Origin: Phoma sp. XZ068
Taxonomy: Eukaryota > Ascomycota > Dothideomycetes > Pleosporales > Didymellaceae
Direction: 5' to 3'
Assembly: GCA_004835665.1 (NCBI GenBank)
Contig: RBKR01000011.1
Span: forward strand, 992,001 to 1,056,000
DNA length: 64,000 nucleotides
The notes beneath the pieces were generated by a model, which was given only the letters and a program-made list of their open reading frames with translations, was not told the DNA's origin and ran no database searches. The stretch's first letter is position 1; every line of letters begins with the position of its first letter. Positions 20,786 to 33,352 of the stretch are shown in pieces. The position numbers and the translations under genes are program-made.

Positions 20786-23700
20786 ATGGCGTATGTGCTG
20801 TCCCTGCGACCACACAGCCCACTCAAGCGGTCCTTCAGCGATAATCCTTACCTTCAGTCATGCTCCACTTTGAAAGAACCTTTCCTTGGCCCTCTCGGCA
20901 ACGTCACCGCTCCACATTCATCCGCATGCTCTCTGTATACACTTGGCTCGAACAGATCCAACACCTGGAACCTTGGAAGCGAGAACACACCGCCCCTCAC
21001 CTCACAGTCTCTGCTCAACCTCGTGCCTGAGAAGAAATCTTACGACTTTGGTGGGCAACTTGGGAGCCATGTACCACGAAAGCGAAATTGCGGAGTCAAC
21101 CGAGCGTCACCCTTACTGTCGCATGACGCAGCTTTTTCGAATCCTTCCCCGAAGAAGACAGTAGGACCACAAGATGTGACGGCGGATTTACAATATCTCG
21201 TGACAGAGTCCGCTCTGAGCAGCGAGAGCTCGACAGAGGATAGAGACACTGACGACAGCCATATCGAAGAGTCCGAACTGTTTGACCTTTACGAAGCCAT
21301 CCACGTGCCTCTACCTAAAGGACCACTCTCCGACAATAGAGGTAGTGAGCATCAGGATGTCCAAGATACCACGCCAGACATCCTTCCAGCTGAATCACAG
21401 CCATTTCGTCGTTGGATGAGCACCTTGCGCCGGCGGCACCTTCATCGTCGCAAGAAACAAGAGCTGTCATTTGATAGCGAGGAGGAATTCTTGGTCGTTC
21501 GTTCGCCCATATCAACAACTATAGACTCGGCACGAAGGATCTCGGAGTCAATGACATCTTCCATGGGCTTTGTTACTACCGTCAAGACTACATCGATTAC
21601 CATCGCCAGCACAAGCATTGCGCCGACATCCGAAAAGGGTCCGCATAATAAGATTCGGTTGGGTAACAGGAGCAGCAATACCGAAGCTCGCCGGTCGATG
21701 GAGAGCCACCGCGGTGGGCTGGGTCCAGTCATCGACGAGAGCGCGTGGCTGAGGTCATTGCAGCGCCGCAAGGTGGTGGAAGAACTGATTGCTTCCGAAG
21801 AAAGCTATATTGCCGACCTCAAGGTTCTCATTAATGTCCGTTAAAACCTTTCAGGTCGTGTCCGCACTGGCTAAGTATACGCGCAGGACTACTTCATGAT
21901 TCTGACAGCCCTTCCCGCCATACCTGGTCAAACCAAGTCATCCATTCGGCAGAACATAGCTCAGATCTTGCAACTTCATGAAGATCTTCTCACAGAGCTC
22001 CAAAAAGCTGTTCCTCAAGCCGATTTCACCAAAAGCGCACAGCAAGAGGCCTATCCCGTTATGAAAGCTAAACATATCCGTTTCCATAGCGCAGATATAA
22101 TACCCGGTCGCTTGGGCGAGCACAGAGCTACTCGGCGTCTGAGACATTCACTCGAGATTGGTCGTTCGCCGGACAGGAGGCCACGAGGTTTGGTTACCGA
22201 TACCAAAACAGTTGGCAACATCGCAAGGATATTCAACCAACATGTCGGCGATCCGGACACTGATTGTTGTTTGGCCGCGCTGATCGAACGTAGATGAAAC
22301 GTTTCTTTATATATGAAGAATATGGTGCGCATTGGACGATGATGTCTTCGGACCTCACTACGATATGCAAAGGGTTGCACGGCTGGCAGGAGTACGAACG
22401 TGGGGTCGAAGCGCTGCAGAAGGTCATTGCCTCCGAGAACAATCGTGAGTCCGGCAGTAAGAAGGCTCTGAGCTTCCCTGATTTATTGATCAAGGTAAGA
22501 GTGGGCTCATCAATACTTATGATTGGCTGACGATTGTATTCCTAGCCCATTCAGAGAGTCTGCAAGTATCCACTGCTATTTGACGACTTATGTCGCCAGA
22601 CTCCTGTGTGCGACGACCCGGAGGCTCACGCTGAGTTAGAGAAGGCGCTTTTTCGACTACAAGAGACTATCCGTGAAGTCAACAAAGCAAAAGACGATCC
22701 AAAAACCCGCCGATTAATCGAGATTACTTGGCAACTGCAAGACAGACTTGTGTTCCAGGAACAGGCAAGTAATCTACGCGTCAACCGTTAAGTAATACTG
22801 ATTCTTTCCAGTCCATCTCACGTGCCCTTGTATTTCGTCTGCTTGGACATGTCCTTCTGTGTGGCGTCCTACATGTGACCTACCAGACTCCGGAGCGTGT
22901 GAAGGGACAGTACATGGTCTGTGTATTGTACAAATCCTGCCTAGTAATTGCAACAACAAGTCGTTTTTACACCCCGTACAACGTGGTCGCCTGCATCAGC
23001 CTGGCAAACAGCACTATTGAAGAGCCGGACAACGGTCGGGGTACGTATTTGCCAGAATCCATTTGTGCAGGCTATGTCTCTGACGTCAACAGGCCTTCAG
23101 TGTCACACTGCCTCTCATACTTGGAAACTCATGTTTGAACACAATCATCGGCTACACGAGGTCATCCTGAGCGCTTGCTCGTCGCAGGAAGGGGAGGCGT
23201 GGAAGACGCAGCTGCGCGAGCGCGCTGTGTGCGAAACGCACGATTATGTCGAAGGACAGTCCACCATGCAAGATATATTCTCTTCTTTGACCTTGGACAT
23301 AAAATCTCTTGGGCCAGTATTCGGCCACGCGAACAGCCTGGTGCGGCGGATGTCTGTTCATCGAGCCGCAACCCTAGGCGCGAAGACAAACCTAACGCAA
23401 GTCATCATCAAGAACACTCAGGCCGAGAAGCCGCTAGAATCTACTCCCACGATTTCACCAGGTGTGGTCACTCGCTCGCAGTCGCTCCTATCATCGAATC
23501 GCATACCCACTTTGGCTCCACGGAGAGCTGAACGCATTCGCCTTGAGACTGCACTGGAGGAGGTCTGGACGAAAGACATTTTGCCTTTTCCGGGTATGCC
23601 AAACCGGAGAGTCGAGAACCAGATTCGTGCATCAGCAAATTCGGTTATGCGAAAGCTCAGCATGGCAAGCATTACCAGTAACTTCTCGCGCCGCTCGCCG

Positions 23701-24237
23701 AGTTTTTCTAGCATGAGCAATACCCGCTCAGAGGACTCATACGGCAGTAAGGTACATAGGATCCCACACGGAAACTTACGCGCTGCTCACGTATCAGATC
23801 GTCGACCGGTTCCCACAGTTGTAGACTTCCACAACGCACCAGCGGCTTTCCTACCTACGGACTTTGAGCTGCAAGACACGCGACCGTCGAGCCGACGACG
23901 TCGCCTGGCAAATCGTGCGGGAGGAGCAGATCGTTCGACAGAGAAACCTATGCCAGCTAGGCCGAAGCAAACACGGCGGCTCTCTTCGCACATTATCAGC
24001 CTTCCACGGAGCGAATCCAGTGTGCGAGTCACTGCGCGGTCTATCTCTCATGGTTCCAATGCAACCGTTCTACGTGGATCTGAGTCTACCGCCGACTTCG
24101 AGCAAGGCTGCGAGAATACGAACGCCAAGCGGAAAGGGGACAGAGAAAGCAGCGGCTCAGGGAGGGGAATCCCGGGTGCAATACCATCAAAGAAGTTTTT
24201 GAAGAACAAAAGTCGTATCTTCAAATTTTGGGTATGA
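20786..24237 (+). CDS. Rho guanine-nucleotide exchange factor (DH-PH)
   Basis: Six exons: 20786-21835, 21887-22243, 22294-22494, 22546-22764, 22812-23040 and 23093-24237; product 1066 residues. A 330-residue disordered Ser-rich leader precedes the DH domain, which starts RRKVVEELIASEESYIADLKVLIN and continues DYFMILTALP, then HMKRFFIYEEYGAHW and the conserved PIQRVCKYPLLFDDL. A PH-like domain follows (LLGHVLLCGVLHV to WKLMFEHNHRLHEVIL). The C-terminal 350 residues are basic and disordered. By family it loads GTP onto a Rho or Cdc42 GTPase to control polarity and cell-wall growth; which GTPase cannot be told. Introns 1 and 2 use weak donors (GTCCGT, GTCGGC), and intron 4 appears to be GC-AG (GCAAGT). 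These joins are the least certain but are the only ones that keep the DH and PH frames. Confidence 0.9.
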
Positions 24238-25039
24238 AGAGAACGGTAATGATGATGGTCTTGTGACCCATTGGATTTGAAAAGAGCATGTTTCGATGAC
24301 TGGTTGGATTGCAAGTAGAAACGTTGGAGTAATGAGCCTGTACGATATCACGACTGCATGCTATTCTTGCAACTGGCAGAAACGTATGGGCAACATCCTA
24401 TCGGAATAGCGGCACATGGGGGAAAATTGGCACTGTGCCGAAATGGGAGAACGGTATTGAGTTGGTCACACGACTCTCTGCAAGGCACAACCGCGTACCA
24501 CGTTTGGGTTTGAGACGAGATGACGTCACTCCATCGTGGGTCCGATCCGCGATGTGGTATCTCGACACATCGATTTAGACAGCAGCAATTCAATCATGAT
24601 TATAGAAGCACATTGATGTAGTGACGAGACAATTGAAACGCTTGCCATGCTGGCCATAGACTGCAATTGAGGTAAGGTTTAATGTTCATGGCTCGCAGCT
24701 GAAGCGTGTTGTGGTCGCGGTACGGCTGCTCAAGCCGAACGTTGCGTCCTAGGCTACTCACCGCCCGTGGAACTGGCCAATTTCACGATCTAGCCAGAGC
24801 CTCCGGCCTCACGCAATCCTGCAAGAGAAGGTGAGAGAACGTGATTGCTTGTTGCAGGAAGGGCACGTGCTTGGCATGACGTAGTTACCGGGCCCGAGCT
24901 CTAGAGCTTCAAATACCCCTCTAGAGCTTCCCTTCGTGGCCCCTCCATCACAACGATTCATTCAGCTTTCACATTCTATTCTGGATACCAATAAACACTT
25001 AATACTTTCTCCAAACCTCAATCCACATATCTAAACATC
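24238..25039. other. Intergenic, promoter of the Rtc3-like gene
   Basis: No gene is supported. The last 150 bp are CT-rich, with short pyrimidine tracts before the next ATG, suggesting a strong promoter. Confidence 0.5.
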
Positions 25040-25526
25040 ATGGCTCGCGGCGACGCTACTCAGACCAAGGTCCACTACAAGGGCAAGGCCGAGGACTTCA
25101 TTGTCTTCGTTGACAGCACAGAGGCTTTCCAGAACTGGAAGAAGGACTCCAGCATTCCTCTTGCACAGGTCGTTAGTGGCTTCAAGGTCCTGGTCACTGA
25201 CAAGTAAGTCCGCTTCGCCGCTGCATTTAGAGAAGCACATCTAACAAACACAACAGCCATGGCACCCAAGGCATCCTGAACACAGCAAGCAAGAGCACAC
25301 TTGAGAATGAGTTTGGCACCTCCAACGAAGATGAGGTCATCAAGCAGATTCTCCAGAAGGGCGAGGTCCAGTCGACACAGGTACGTTATGACATCACAAC
25401 ATCAGACGTAGATCCGTCCCTCGCTGTGGACAATCACGAAACATCGAGCAAACACTAACCGTACTAAAGAACTCCGAGCGTCAGGGTGACACCAACGACT
25501 CTAAGGGCGCGATGCTTGCGCACTAA
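25040..25526 (+). CDS. RTC3: Rtc3/SBDS N-terminal-domain protein
   Basis: Three exons: 25040-25203, 25257-25380 and 25470-25526, giving 114 residues. The sequence is a stand-alone SBDS N-terminal domain: TKVHYKGKAEDFIVFVDS, then IPLAQVVSGFKVLVTD-NHGTQGILNTAS, then LENEFGTSNEDEVIKQIL. That is the family of yeast YHR087W/Rtc3, a stress-induced protein linked to RNA metabolism and telomere-capping phenotypes. It lacks the later domains of full SBDS, as expected. Splice donors are GTAAGT and GTACGT with normal acceptors. A short hydrophilic tail (NSERQGDTNDSKGAMLAH) comes from the last exon. Confidence 0.93.
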
Positions 25527-26669
25527 GCGATTCGACTTACGATTCGGCTATTCACGATTCGATGACCATGATTGGCGACTGTCGGAATGGGCACTAGCTA
25601 TCTAAGCTTTACTGCCGTGCCTGAAAGATTGGCTAAGGGCATATGCATAAGCTGCACTTCCTCTGCTGGAATGCGAGGGCAGCATGAAAATTATCGAGAT
25701 ATCCAATGAAAGTAAATCAAGATCCCAAGCTATTCTTGCCGTATATGTATTGCGGGGAACTGTCGTTGACGAGGCTGATAGATCTTTTGATCGGGGATGA
25801 CCACAGGAAGTGAGTATCGATGTCCACCAAGTCACAACCTACAGCATCCGGATCATCACAAACAATACCACTCTGCTGGATTCGAAAGCATGCATGTTGC
25901 CAAATATATTAACGCACTGTACCTGCTGGAACCCTCGAATGTGTTGCTGCATAAGATTGTAAACCCTGTATACGCGTCACTTCCGGTCAAATGCTGCATA
26001 AGCCCCAGCCTCGGACGCCATTCAATTGGGAGGCTCCAAGGTCACGTTCTCGCAGTCCCTCCACATTTCCGGTGACTGGATGTCTGCACCCTTCCTGATA
26101 TGATCGAGTATGTTAGCGTCGACTCAAAATGTGATACTGCAGGTGAGATGGGATTTGTACCTGCCGGTGGATGTGCTCACATTGTTACCCGAACAGGGTT
26201 AGAAGATTCAGCCTCACTGTGCATAATCACGACGTTCTTCAAGTCTGCATCTTCCTGCTGCCTAAACCGGTCAGCTTTTTCGAATCGCCCCAATGAGGCC
26301 GCTGGTTGTTACTCAACAAACATACCCCTCTTAGGCCAGCCACACTGCTTTTTGCTTTGCATGGCGCCACAGCCTGCATACACTCCCAGAACACTTACAT
26401 GAACTTTACTGGATCGATCATATCGTTTCGTGTGGGTGTGTACTTCACCTGCAGCAAGCTAGCAATCGTAGTTTGCCATGTGGCAACCAAGCTACCGATC
26501 CTATAGGTTGCCTACTTGCAAGCGAACATTTGATCCACGAAAGGGTGTGCTATTGACGGAATCGTTGGCTGTAGGCAGATTGTGCTCAAAGAGGCCGACC
26601 ATAGTAGCCTTGATATCTCGGCGTATAAAGGCCAAACAGTTGACGCAAGCCTTGTTAACTCCTTAAGCA
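25527..26669. other. Intergenic, with TATA box of the AAA gene
   Basis: 1.1 kb without a supported gene. TATAAA at 26624-26629 lies 41 bp before the first ATG of the AAA ATPase. Confidence 0.5.
26624..26629 (+). promoter_or_regulatory. TATA box of the AAA ATPase gene
   Basis: TATAAA 41 bp upstream of the ATG at 26670 and 131 bp upstream of the in-frame ATG at 26760. Its closeness leaves a very short leader for the first ATG. Confidence 0.4.
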
Positions 26670-28511
26670 ATGCTCTCTGAATTTAACAGAGGTTTTGCGT
26701 CAGACTCCATTCGTCCTGCTATACGCTCTCATCTCTCTTCGTCCAACCCTACCTCCAGGATGCCAGCTGCCAGATCCACTCTTGCTGCTACTCAGGAGCA
26801 TAGCGCCTCCATGTTCAGCAGCTTTAAGTCTCACTGCGACGCCAAACGCGTTGATACCAAGACCAGCACCTTAACTTTGCTCCGCAATGCTTACGAAGAC
26901 TACCATGTCACCGAGGTGGAGGCTAAACAAGTCTCACTGTTCGAGTATGCTGCCACTGACAAGGCATTGCTGACCTTCGACTCCGAGGATGAGCAATTCA
27001 ACGCTGCCAGGACCTGGCGTGCTGTTGGTGAGGGCATCGAGAAGAGAATGCATCCTGGTAAACTGAAGGACGATTTCAGGTTTGCAAGGTAAGTCAGGCC
27101 TGGTACACACTCTCAATCGACGCTATAATTTATTAGATTTCAGTACATTTGGGACGACAAGGAGTTCCTCGTTTACTACGTCACCTGGCAAGAGATGCTC
27201 TCACAGCCCACAAAGCTCTTCTATGTCCTGCACCCCCGCTCCGAGTCCCATCTCGTTGATGGCCACTGTCAGGAAACCGACGACCTGATCCGCGCGGCTG
27301 GCAAATGGACATCGCAACTTCATGACGAGATCTTCGTCTTTGACAACGGCTACTGGGACAAATCCAAGGAGCTCTGGAACTCCGTATCTGGCGCTTCCTG
27401 GAATGATGTAATCCTCTCTCCCGCCATGAAGCAAAGCCTCATTGAGGATGTGCAAGGATTCTTTGACAACCAGGAATTATATGCACAATTTGCTGTGCCC
27501 TGGAAGCGCGGTGTAATCCTACATGGTGTCCCGGGTAACGGCAAAACCGTCAGTATCAAAGCGCTCATGGCCTCACTCTACGGTCGTCCTGACCCTGTAC
27601 CTTCACTCTACGTCAAGTCCTTCCAGACCAATTGCCAGACAGAACAGTACGCCATCCGCCAAATCTTCCAACAGGCGCGCAGTATGGCGCCGTGCTTGCT
27701 CATCTTCGAAGATCTCGACTCGTTAGTCAATGATGATATCCGCTCCTACTTTCTGAATGAAGTGGATGGTCTCGAATCCAATGATGGTATCTTAATGATC
27801 GGTTCAACAAATCATCTCGACAAGCTTGACCCTGCGATCTCGAAGCGTCCAAGTCGGTTTGATAGGAAGTATCATTTCAAGATCCCTGGAGAAGAGGAGC
27901 GGAGGCTCTACACTGAGTACTGGCGGAGGAAGCTGCTCAAGAACGAGACTGTGGACTTCCCGGAAGAGTTGTGTGGCGTCATTGCAAAGCTCTCGGAGGG
28001 CTTTAGTTTTGCGTATCTCAAAGAGCTCTTCGTCATGGCGCTTCTGAGTCTCGTGAGGGGCTTCAAGGGTGATGATTTTGAAATCGTTGATCCAGAAGAA
28101 GCTGCAAGTGCTCCTGCTTCCGATACTCCAACGCCGGCCAACGAGAAGGATGGAGATACGAAAGCCGAGGACGTTTGCACCTGTAAGCCAACCTGCACGA
28201 CCTGCTCCAAGCCTCTACCATCCCCTTCCCCCTCCACCTCCGAAGAAGAAACCAAGAAGCAAGACGAAGCCACCGAAGTAAAGAAGGAAGCGAGGGAGAA
28301 TAAGAGGGTCATGCCGAACGTCGAGATCCCAGATGGTCTGAAGGATAACCTGCTGTTGAAGGTAGTTAAGCATCAAATTGCCGTGCTGCATGCGGATATG
28401 AATAATGAGAAGGACGAAGGGCCCGCAAGTTCGAAGGTCAAGGTGGAAAATGGGACGGGCAAGGCACTGAGGCAGAGGCAGGCGTTGTCTAGGCAGAGGG
28501 GTGCCTGTTGA
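26670..28511 (+). CDS. AAA+ ATPase with C-terminal cysteine cluster
   Basis: Two exons: 26670-27088 and 27137-28511, with a 48-nt intron (GTAAGT...TTAG). Product 597 residues, or 567 from the ATG at 26760, where the sequence MPAARSTLAATQ looks like the conserved start. The N-terminal domain includes FQYIWDDKEFLVYYVTWQE. The AAA module has Walker A GVPGNGKT, Walker B LLIFEDLDSL, a sensor-1 Asn in GSTNHLDKLDP, and an arginine-rich RPSRFDRKY. After the AAA lid comes an acidic linker with VCTCKPTCTTC, a compact cysteine cluster, then a charged tail. It looks catalytically active. The family occurs widely in filamentous fungi without a defined substrate, so I give no function beyond ATP-driven remodelling. 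The extra 30 N-terminal residues are Ser/Arg-rich and could be a targeting peptide. Confidence 0.88.
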
Positions 28512-30446
28512 TCAGTCGTGGAGGTGGATGATGGGCCGATCTAAAGACGTGTTGAGAGGTGTGTTGTAGTCGTCTACGATTGCTGTAGAGCTCGGGGCGC
28601 GTGCCTCGGAGCTTTGACGTCTGGAATCGTACTTCCTGTGGGCATAAAATTGATAACATACGTTGTATCATTCGTTCTTTGATACGCTCATGACCGGAGA
28701 TAGTCTGAATGGTATCCGTTGGGCGGTGTTGTCGCATATCTCTCAAAGAAATCTTGGCTTGATGAATGAATGGCGTGGATGTAAGTCCTCGGCGACATGG
28801 GATTGTGGGATTACTATGTCAAGGCGGTCAGTCTGCCCTACGAGTTCGGAATTTTTGATCCCTTCTTGAGTTTGAGTGGGGATAACCTTTTGATCTCAGT
28901 CTGCAGCGGCTTGATGGTGTCTTATCGACGTTTGGCAATCAGATAAATGGACACAATCTCCACAAAATACAGTGAACCCTTGTTTCGCTCCTCCGGAGCG
29001 CCCGTTCAGGATATCGTACTGTGGAACTACTGCCGCTCGTATGGGCGCATTAAACGTTAGGATGGTTTTGATAGCGTACGGGCCGGCTCCACTACGCAGG
29101 TGGTTCGGATGATTTGCGCCGAGGTGAAGCGTGCGTTCGGACCGTCGCAGTTCGACATTTTCGAAGGTTTGCACATTCCGGTGCTTCCGCCTTGCGCTCC
29201 CTACTCCAGCGCAAGACGGTACCAAGGCGCATAACGTGAACTCATGATGCAGACAAAGACAGAGTTGCAACTGCAACTGTAGATCAACAAAGATCAAGCC
29301 TTCAGCACAGTGACCTCAAAGCCACACTTCTATTCTTGTCCTTACCATCGCCGCCCCCTGACGCAGGGCAATGGCGCCGTCCCCTATGAGTTCCCCTCTT
29401 TGGTCCCACCGTCTGCACGGCCACACGCCATCCGGCACATTCCCACCGACTTTGATCCTCCTCACAACCGCGGACCAACGCCAATCGCATTTGTAACCTT
29501 CCACATCAAGCTTGCACGATTCGAGCGGCCAAGTTCAGTAGTGTGCCGTTGGCGATCGACCGGTGCAAAGCGGACAGTTTTCCTACCTGGGTCGTGCATG
29601 AATGACAGAGGTCGTATGGTAGCGAGCCGCGGATATTGAATGTGAAAATGGATGAACGATCATTGCAATGATTCGGCCATCGATTGGAAGGCTCGGGTAA
29701 CTGCAGGGAAGGTGCAGGTTCACACAGCTGTACCACCCGCTTTATCGATAGGTACGAGTATGATGTTCATACAAATCTGCGCTTTCAGCATCATCGTCGA
29801 TTGCCTGTTTGTACCGTGACAGCCTCGTCAAACCCGTCTGTATATCCCTTCCTTTCTATTTGCTTGATGCGCATTCCTCTCATCAAGGCACCGTTTCAAA
29901 ACCTGAGCTCGGACACCAATACGGAGCGATCGACACGAAGTGTAACCTTGCACATCGCGCTTGCCATCGCTACCTTGCCACGGCCCATAGTCTCTCCGTA
30001 TTTGGCTTTTAGCTTTGCGCAAGACGTCACCGTGACCTTGCGTGCACTTCGATAGATTGTGAGGGTTTCCTGGCGTCGGTTGCGTGCAAACCGTTCATTG
30101 GTCAGCACGGCGTACTATTGTATAGTTTCTGAGCTGTTAAGAGTTGAATGAGGTAAAGAGGGCAAAAGCCATGACAAGCGTACAAACGAACGGTGCACGG
30201 GAAACGGGATTTTCGCCCAAAAAGATCCCTGCGTGATCATCGTTCCTGGGGGGCGTTTCCTTTTGTCGTGCCTTGTGGCCTGTTCTTTGCTGCGTTTCCT
30301 TGACGTTAGCGATCTTTCACTTCACCTCACTTCGCCTTGCACAAGGTCGAGCATTCCAGGTGCAAAGGATTCGACCGTCTCCACATCAACTCCCCGCCCA
30401 CACCAACATTACTGTTGACGAACACGACGCATGACCAAGATACATC
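28512..30446. other. Intergenic, 1.9 kb
   Basis: No supported gene. Small ORFs near 28896-29297 (-) and 29310-29639 (+) overlap on opposite strands, with no motif or splice partner. A short upstream ORF (ATG at 30431, stop after six codons) sits just before the start of the next gene. Confidence 0.5.
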
Positions 30447-31833
30447 ATGACTAGGTCTACACTTACATGGGTGCGCGCTGTCGCCGTCGCCGCCCTCGTA
30501 CGGCAGGCGATCTCGCAAACATGCTGTACGTCAGATTCTACAAAATACTAATGAACAACAACTGACAGCGTCAGACTACCCTAATGGCAACAAAGCTCCC
30601 AGCTCAGAGAAAGCTTGCTCTTCAGCAGCAGGTTCTGCGTGCTGCCCTGAGAACTGGCAATGTTTGGACAACGGCCTTTGCTATTACCCTCCAAGTGGGC
30701 TTCACGGCAGATACAGCTGTACTGACAAGGACTGGAACTCACCTGGTTGCGCCTCTAATCTCTGCACGTACAACCTGACCGTTGGTGGTGGTGAGTCTAT
30801 CACACAATGTGAGAGCCACAGCGACCAATGGTGCTGCAACGGCGACGCCACGAGCATAAACTGTTGCAAGGAGGAGCCTGAGCCACGACCGTTCTTTAAC
30901 CTTCAGGACGGTGTCGCCTACGCTACAATTGGCTCGAACCAAGCATCCTCGAACCCTACTATCTCAACTGTCACCGGCCTTGCGACTTCAGGTTCAAGCG
31001 GCAGCTCACCAACCTCTCGGGCGAGCTCTTCAGAAGCATCCTCGTCGGACGCACCCTCTTCTGCAACCTCACAACGCCCCACATCTGCTTCTGCACCACC
31101 TGTTACCTCTGTCGCAACAAGTGTCAGGTCTGCTTCTGGTGGCTCAGGTCCTGAGACTATTTACATTACCTACGTTGTCACTCCAAGCGCAAATGCAAAT
31201 GCCTCCGGTGGCGCATCCTCATCGGGTGGTTCTGGCACCAACATTGGCCTCATTGTAGGCTGCGCAGTCGGTATCCCACTCGGCCTCGCTTTGATTGGCA
31301 TCATTGTCTGGATGCTGCTCAAGCGCCGCCAGGCAAAGGCCCACCCATACAAATCCACACCCGACGGTGGTGAATCCCCCGACATCGCACCTGCTGCCCT
31401 CGCTGCAGCAAAGAAGGACGAAGTATACCGTCACTCACGACCCGGAACCTCAGAAATCGATAGCAACCCTGTTGGTCCCGGCCGCCCAACCTCGACGATT
31501 CCAGGCAAAGCAGAGCTTGATTCTGGGACAGGGTTCCGGGCAGACTCAGGCGTACCGTACGCCCCGGATACAGCATTCATAGGAGGTGGAAACGGCGATC
31601 GATCGACCTGGGGTAGCTCACCACCGGGCTACTCGCCAGGACAGGGCCAGGGACCGTTCGCACACAATCATGAAGGGGCTGTGGAGCTTGATAGCTCGAT
31701 GATTATGCCCGTTATCAACGAGAAGAGCGAACATCAGCTGGAGTATCAAGCATATCGACCACCAGCTAATGCGCAGGAGATGAGCGCCGTGAAGACGCCT
31801 CCTGCGGATGTGGAGAAGCAGCTCGGCGAATAA
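30447..31833 (+). CDS. Type I membrane protein with cysteine-rich ectodomain and Ser/Thr stalk
   Basis: Two exons: 30447-30525 and 30569-31833, with a 43-nt intron (GTACGT, branch ACTAAT, acceptor CAG). Product 447 residues. Exon 1 encodes a signal peptide (residues 1-24, ending AISQTC). The ectodomain has paired cysteines (SACCPENWQCLDNGLCYYP, then CTDKDWNSPGCASNLCTY, DQWCCNGD, INCCKEE). A long Ser/Thr/Ala stalk, likely O-mannosylated, leads to a transmembrane segment (IGLIVGCAVGIPLGLALIGI), a KRRQAK stop-transfer and a 150-residue tail. The layout is like fungal cell-wall sensors of the Wsc/Mid2 kind, although the cysteine domain is different. Function is unknown; a surface sensor or adhesin is the natural guess. 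Confidence 0.88.
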
Positions 31834-33352
31834 GCGCATTTCTGATCATTTGTTTTCCTTTTCAAGCAGAAACGGCGTTCTGGAGTACACAAGCACAAGC
31901 AGTTCACTTTTACGGGTCGATACCATTACGAAGAAGGGGCTGTATGAACGATAGGTGTAACATATCCGGCCAGTCAGATGCCACTACATGAGCTAGATAC
32001 CTTTTGTCAATAATAATGAACAATTACATGATAAGGAAGGTGATTGCAAGCACACGCAATGTCTGGGCAGCTTGAGCGAGGTACTTTGATTGCGACTTCC
32101 ACGAAATAGTCTTCTGCGCTGCTCCTTCCACTCTTTTCCCCTTTCAGCTCCAGTCAGAGCGATCTGCTATGATGACGTTGCCCGGGCCGGAAGTCAAGTT
32201 CCAGGTGCCTGTACCGGCTGTTCCATCAGTCTACAGAGGGCCTCCTAAGAGTCCGCCGTGGTAATGTCATGCGATGTCACGTCCACTGAGACGAAGCTAC
32301 TGTTAGCTCGCATTACGAGAGCTGGAGAATATGTTCTCGGCAAATTGCTAAGTGGCGCCTTGCGTGCTTCGCGGCCACTCGACGCAGGTAATCGCCTTTC
32401 CAAGGCAAGATCCAACGATGTCAAGGACAAGTCAGCGCTCACCTGGCTAGCTCTTCTTAACCTTTCAGAAAACCCATCGTCCATTACATGCTCGAAAAAA
32501 GCCCACCACGCGCAGACACACTGCTCGAACACCGCCACCCTAGATCGAGAGTACTTGCGACATTTGGGGTCTTGTACTTGAGATAGCTCCTAGTTTGGAT
32601 AACGGTGGTCTTGACATACTTCGCGAGTGGATATGGCAGGGCGATTGATAAACTAGAATGTCGTCAAGCACGTACAAAACAATGCCTCGCCTAGGTTTAA
32701 GCTGCGAGCCCATGTGGTTGACTAGTCCAGCTTGATCGCGGAAAAGTCGTGAGCACGAAAAAGTTGAAGGACCCTCGAGGAACATGCAAGTTGCAGCATC
32801 GAATGGCAAGAGGGGAGGATAACAGTTGGTCTACGAATAGTTGTTTGAATGCGACTCCAACTGGATCACACCTATCCCAGGCGCTTCCAGAGGTTCAGAG
32901 GGAGAGGCATCGACAGATCAACATGGAGTTGGAGCCTGCACCTTAAATTAGGCTTGATTCTATCGAGATTACAAAACAATCGATGGCAGGTTATATTCGA
33001 ACTTCATGAGTTTGTGGTCAGCCGTGGTTCCATCTCTAGTCACTAGGTCCCGCGTCCGGCCACGTGCTGCCGCGACTTGACGCGTCGCAACCTGACTCCG
33101 CGTTGTTAGCCTTGTCCATCAAACTTGCGCCTTCTGAACCTTTAACATGGACATTCGTTGACTTCACACTGTGTAGTGTGCAGACCAGCTGTCAGATTGA
33201 ACATGACGCTAGTGTGCAGACCAAGACCGCACAAACGAGGCCACCCATGGGCTGAGCCGCCCAGGAAGAAACGGCCCCCAAGCCTCGTGTGTTGGTAACT
33301 TGATGTCCACCTCCTTTTACCTCAACAGATACGACGAACCTCACCATTCACC
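31834..33352. other. Intergenic, 1.5 kb
   Basis: No gene is supported. Opposite-strand ORFs at 32245-32581 overlap each other and show no conserved features. Confidence 0.5.

Noticed and set aside
28896..29639. ORFs of 133 and 109 codons on opposite strands
   Set aside because: They show only composition-driven openness and no family motif.
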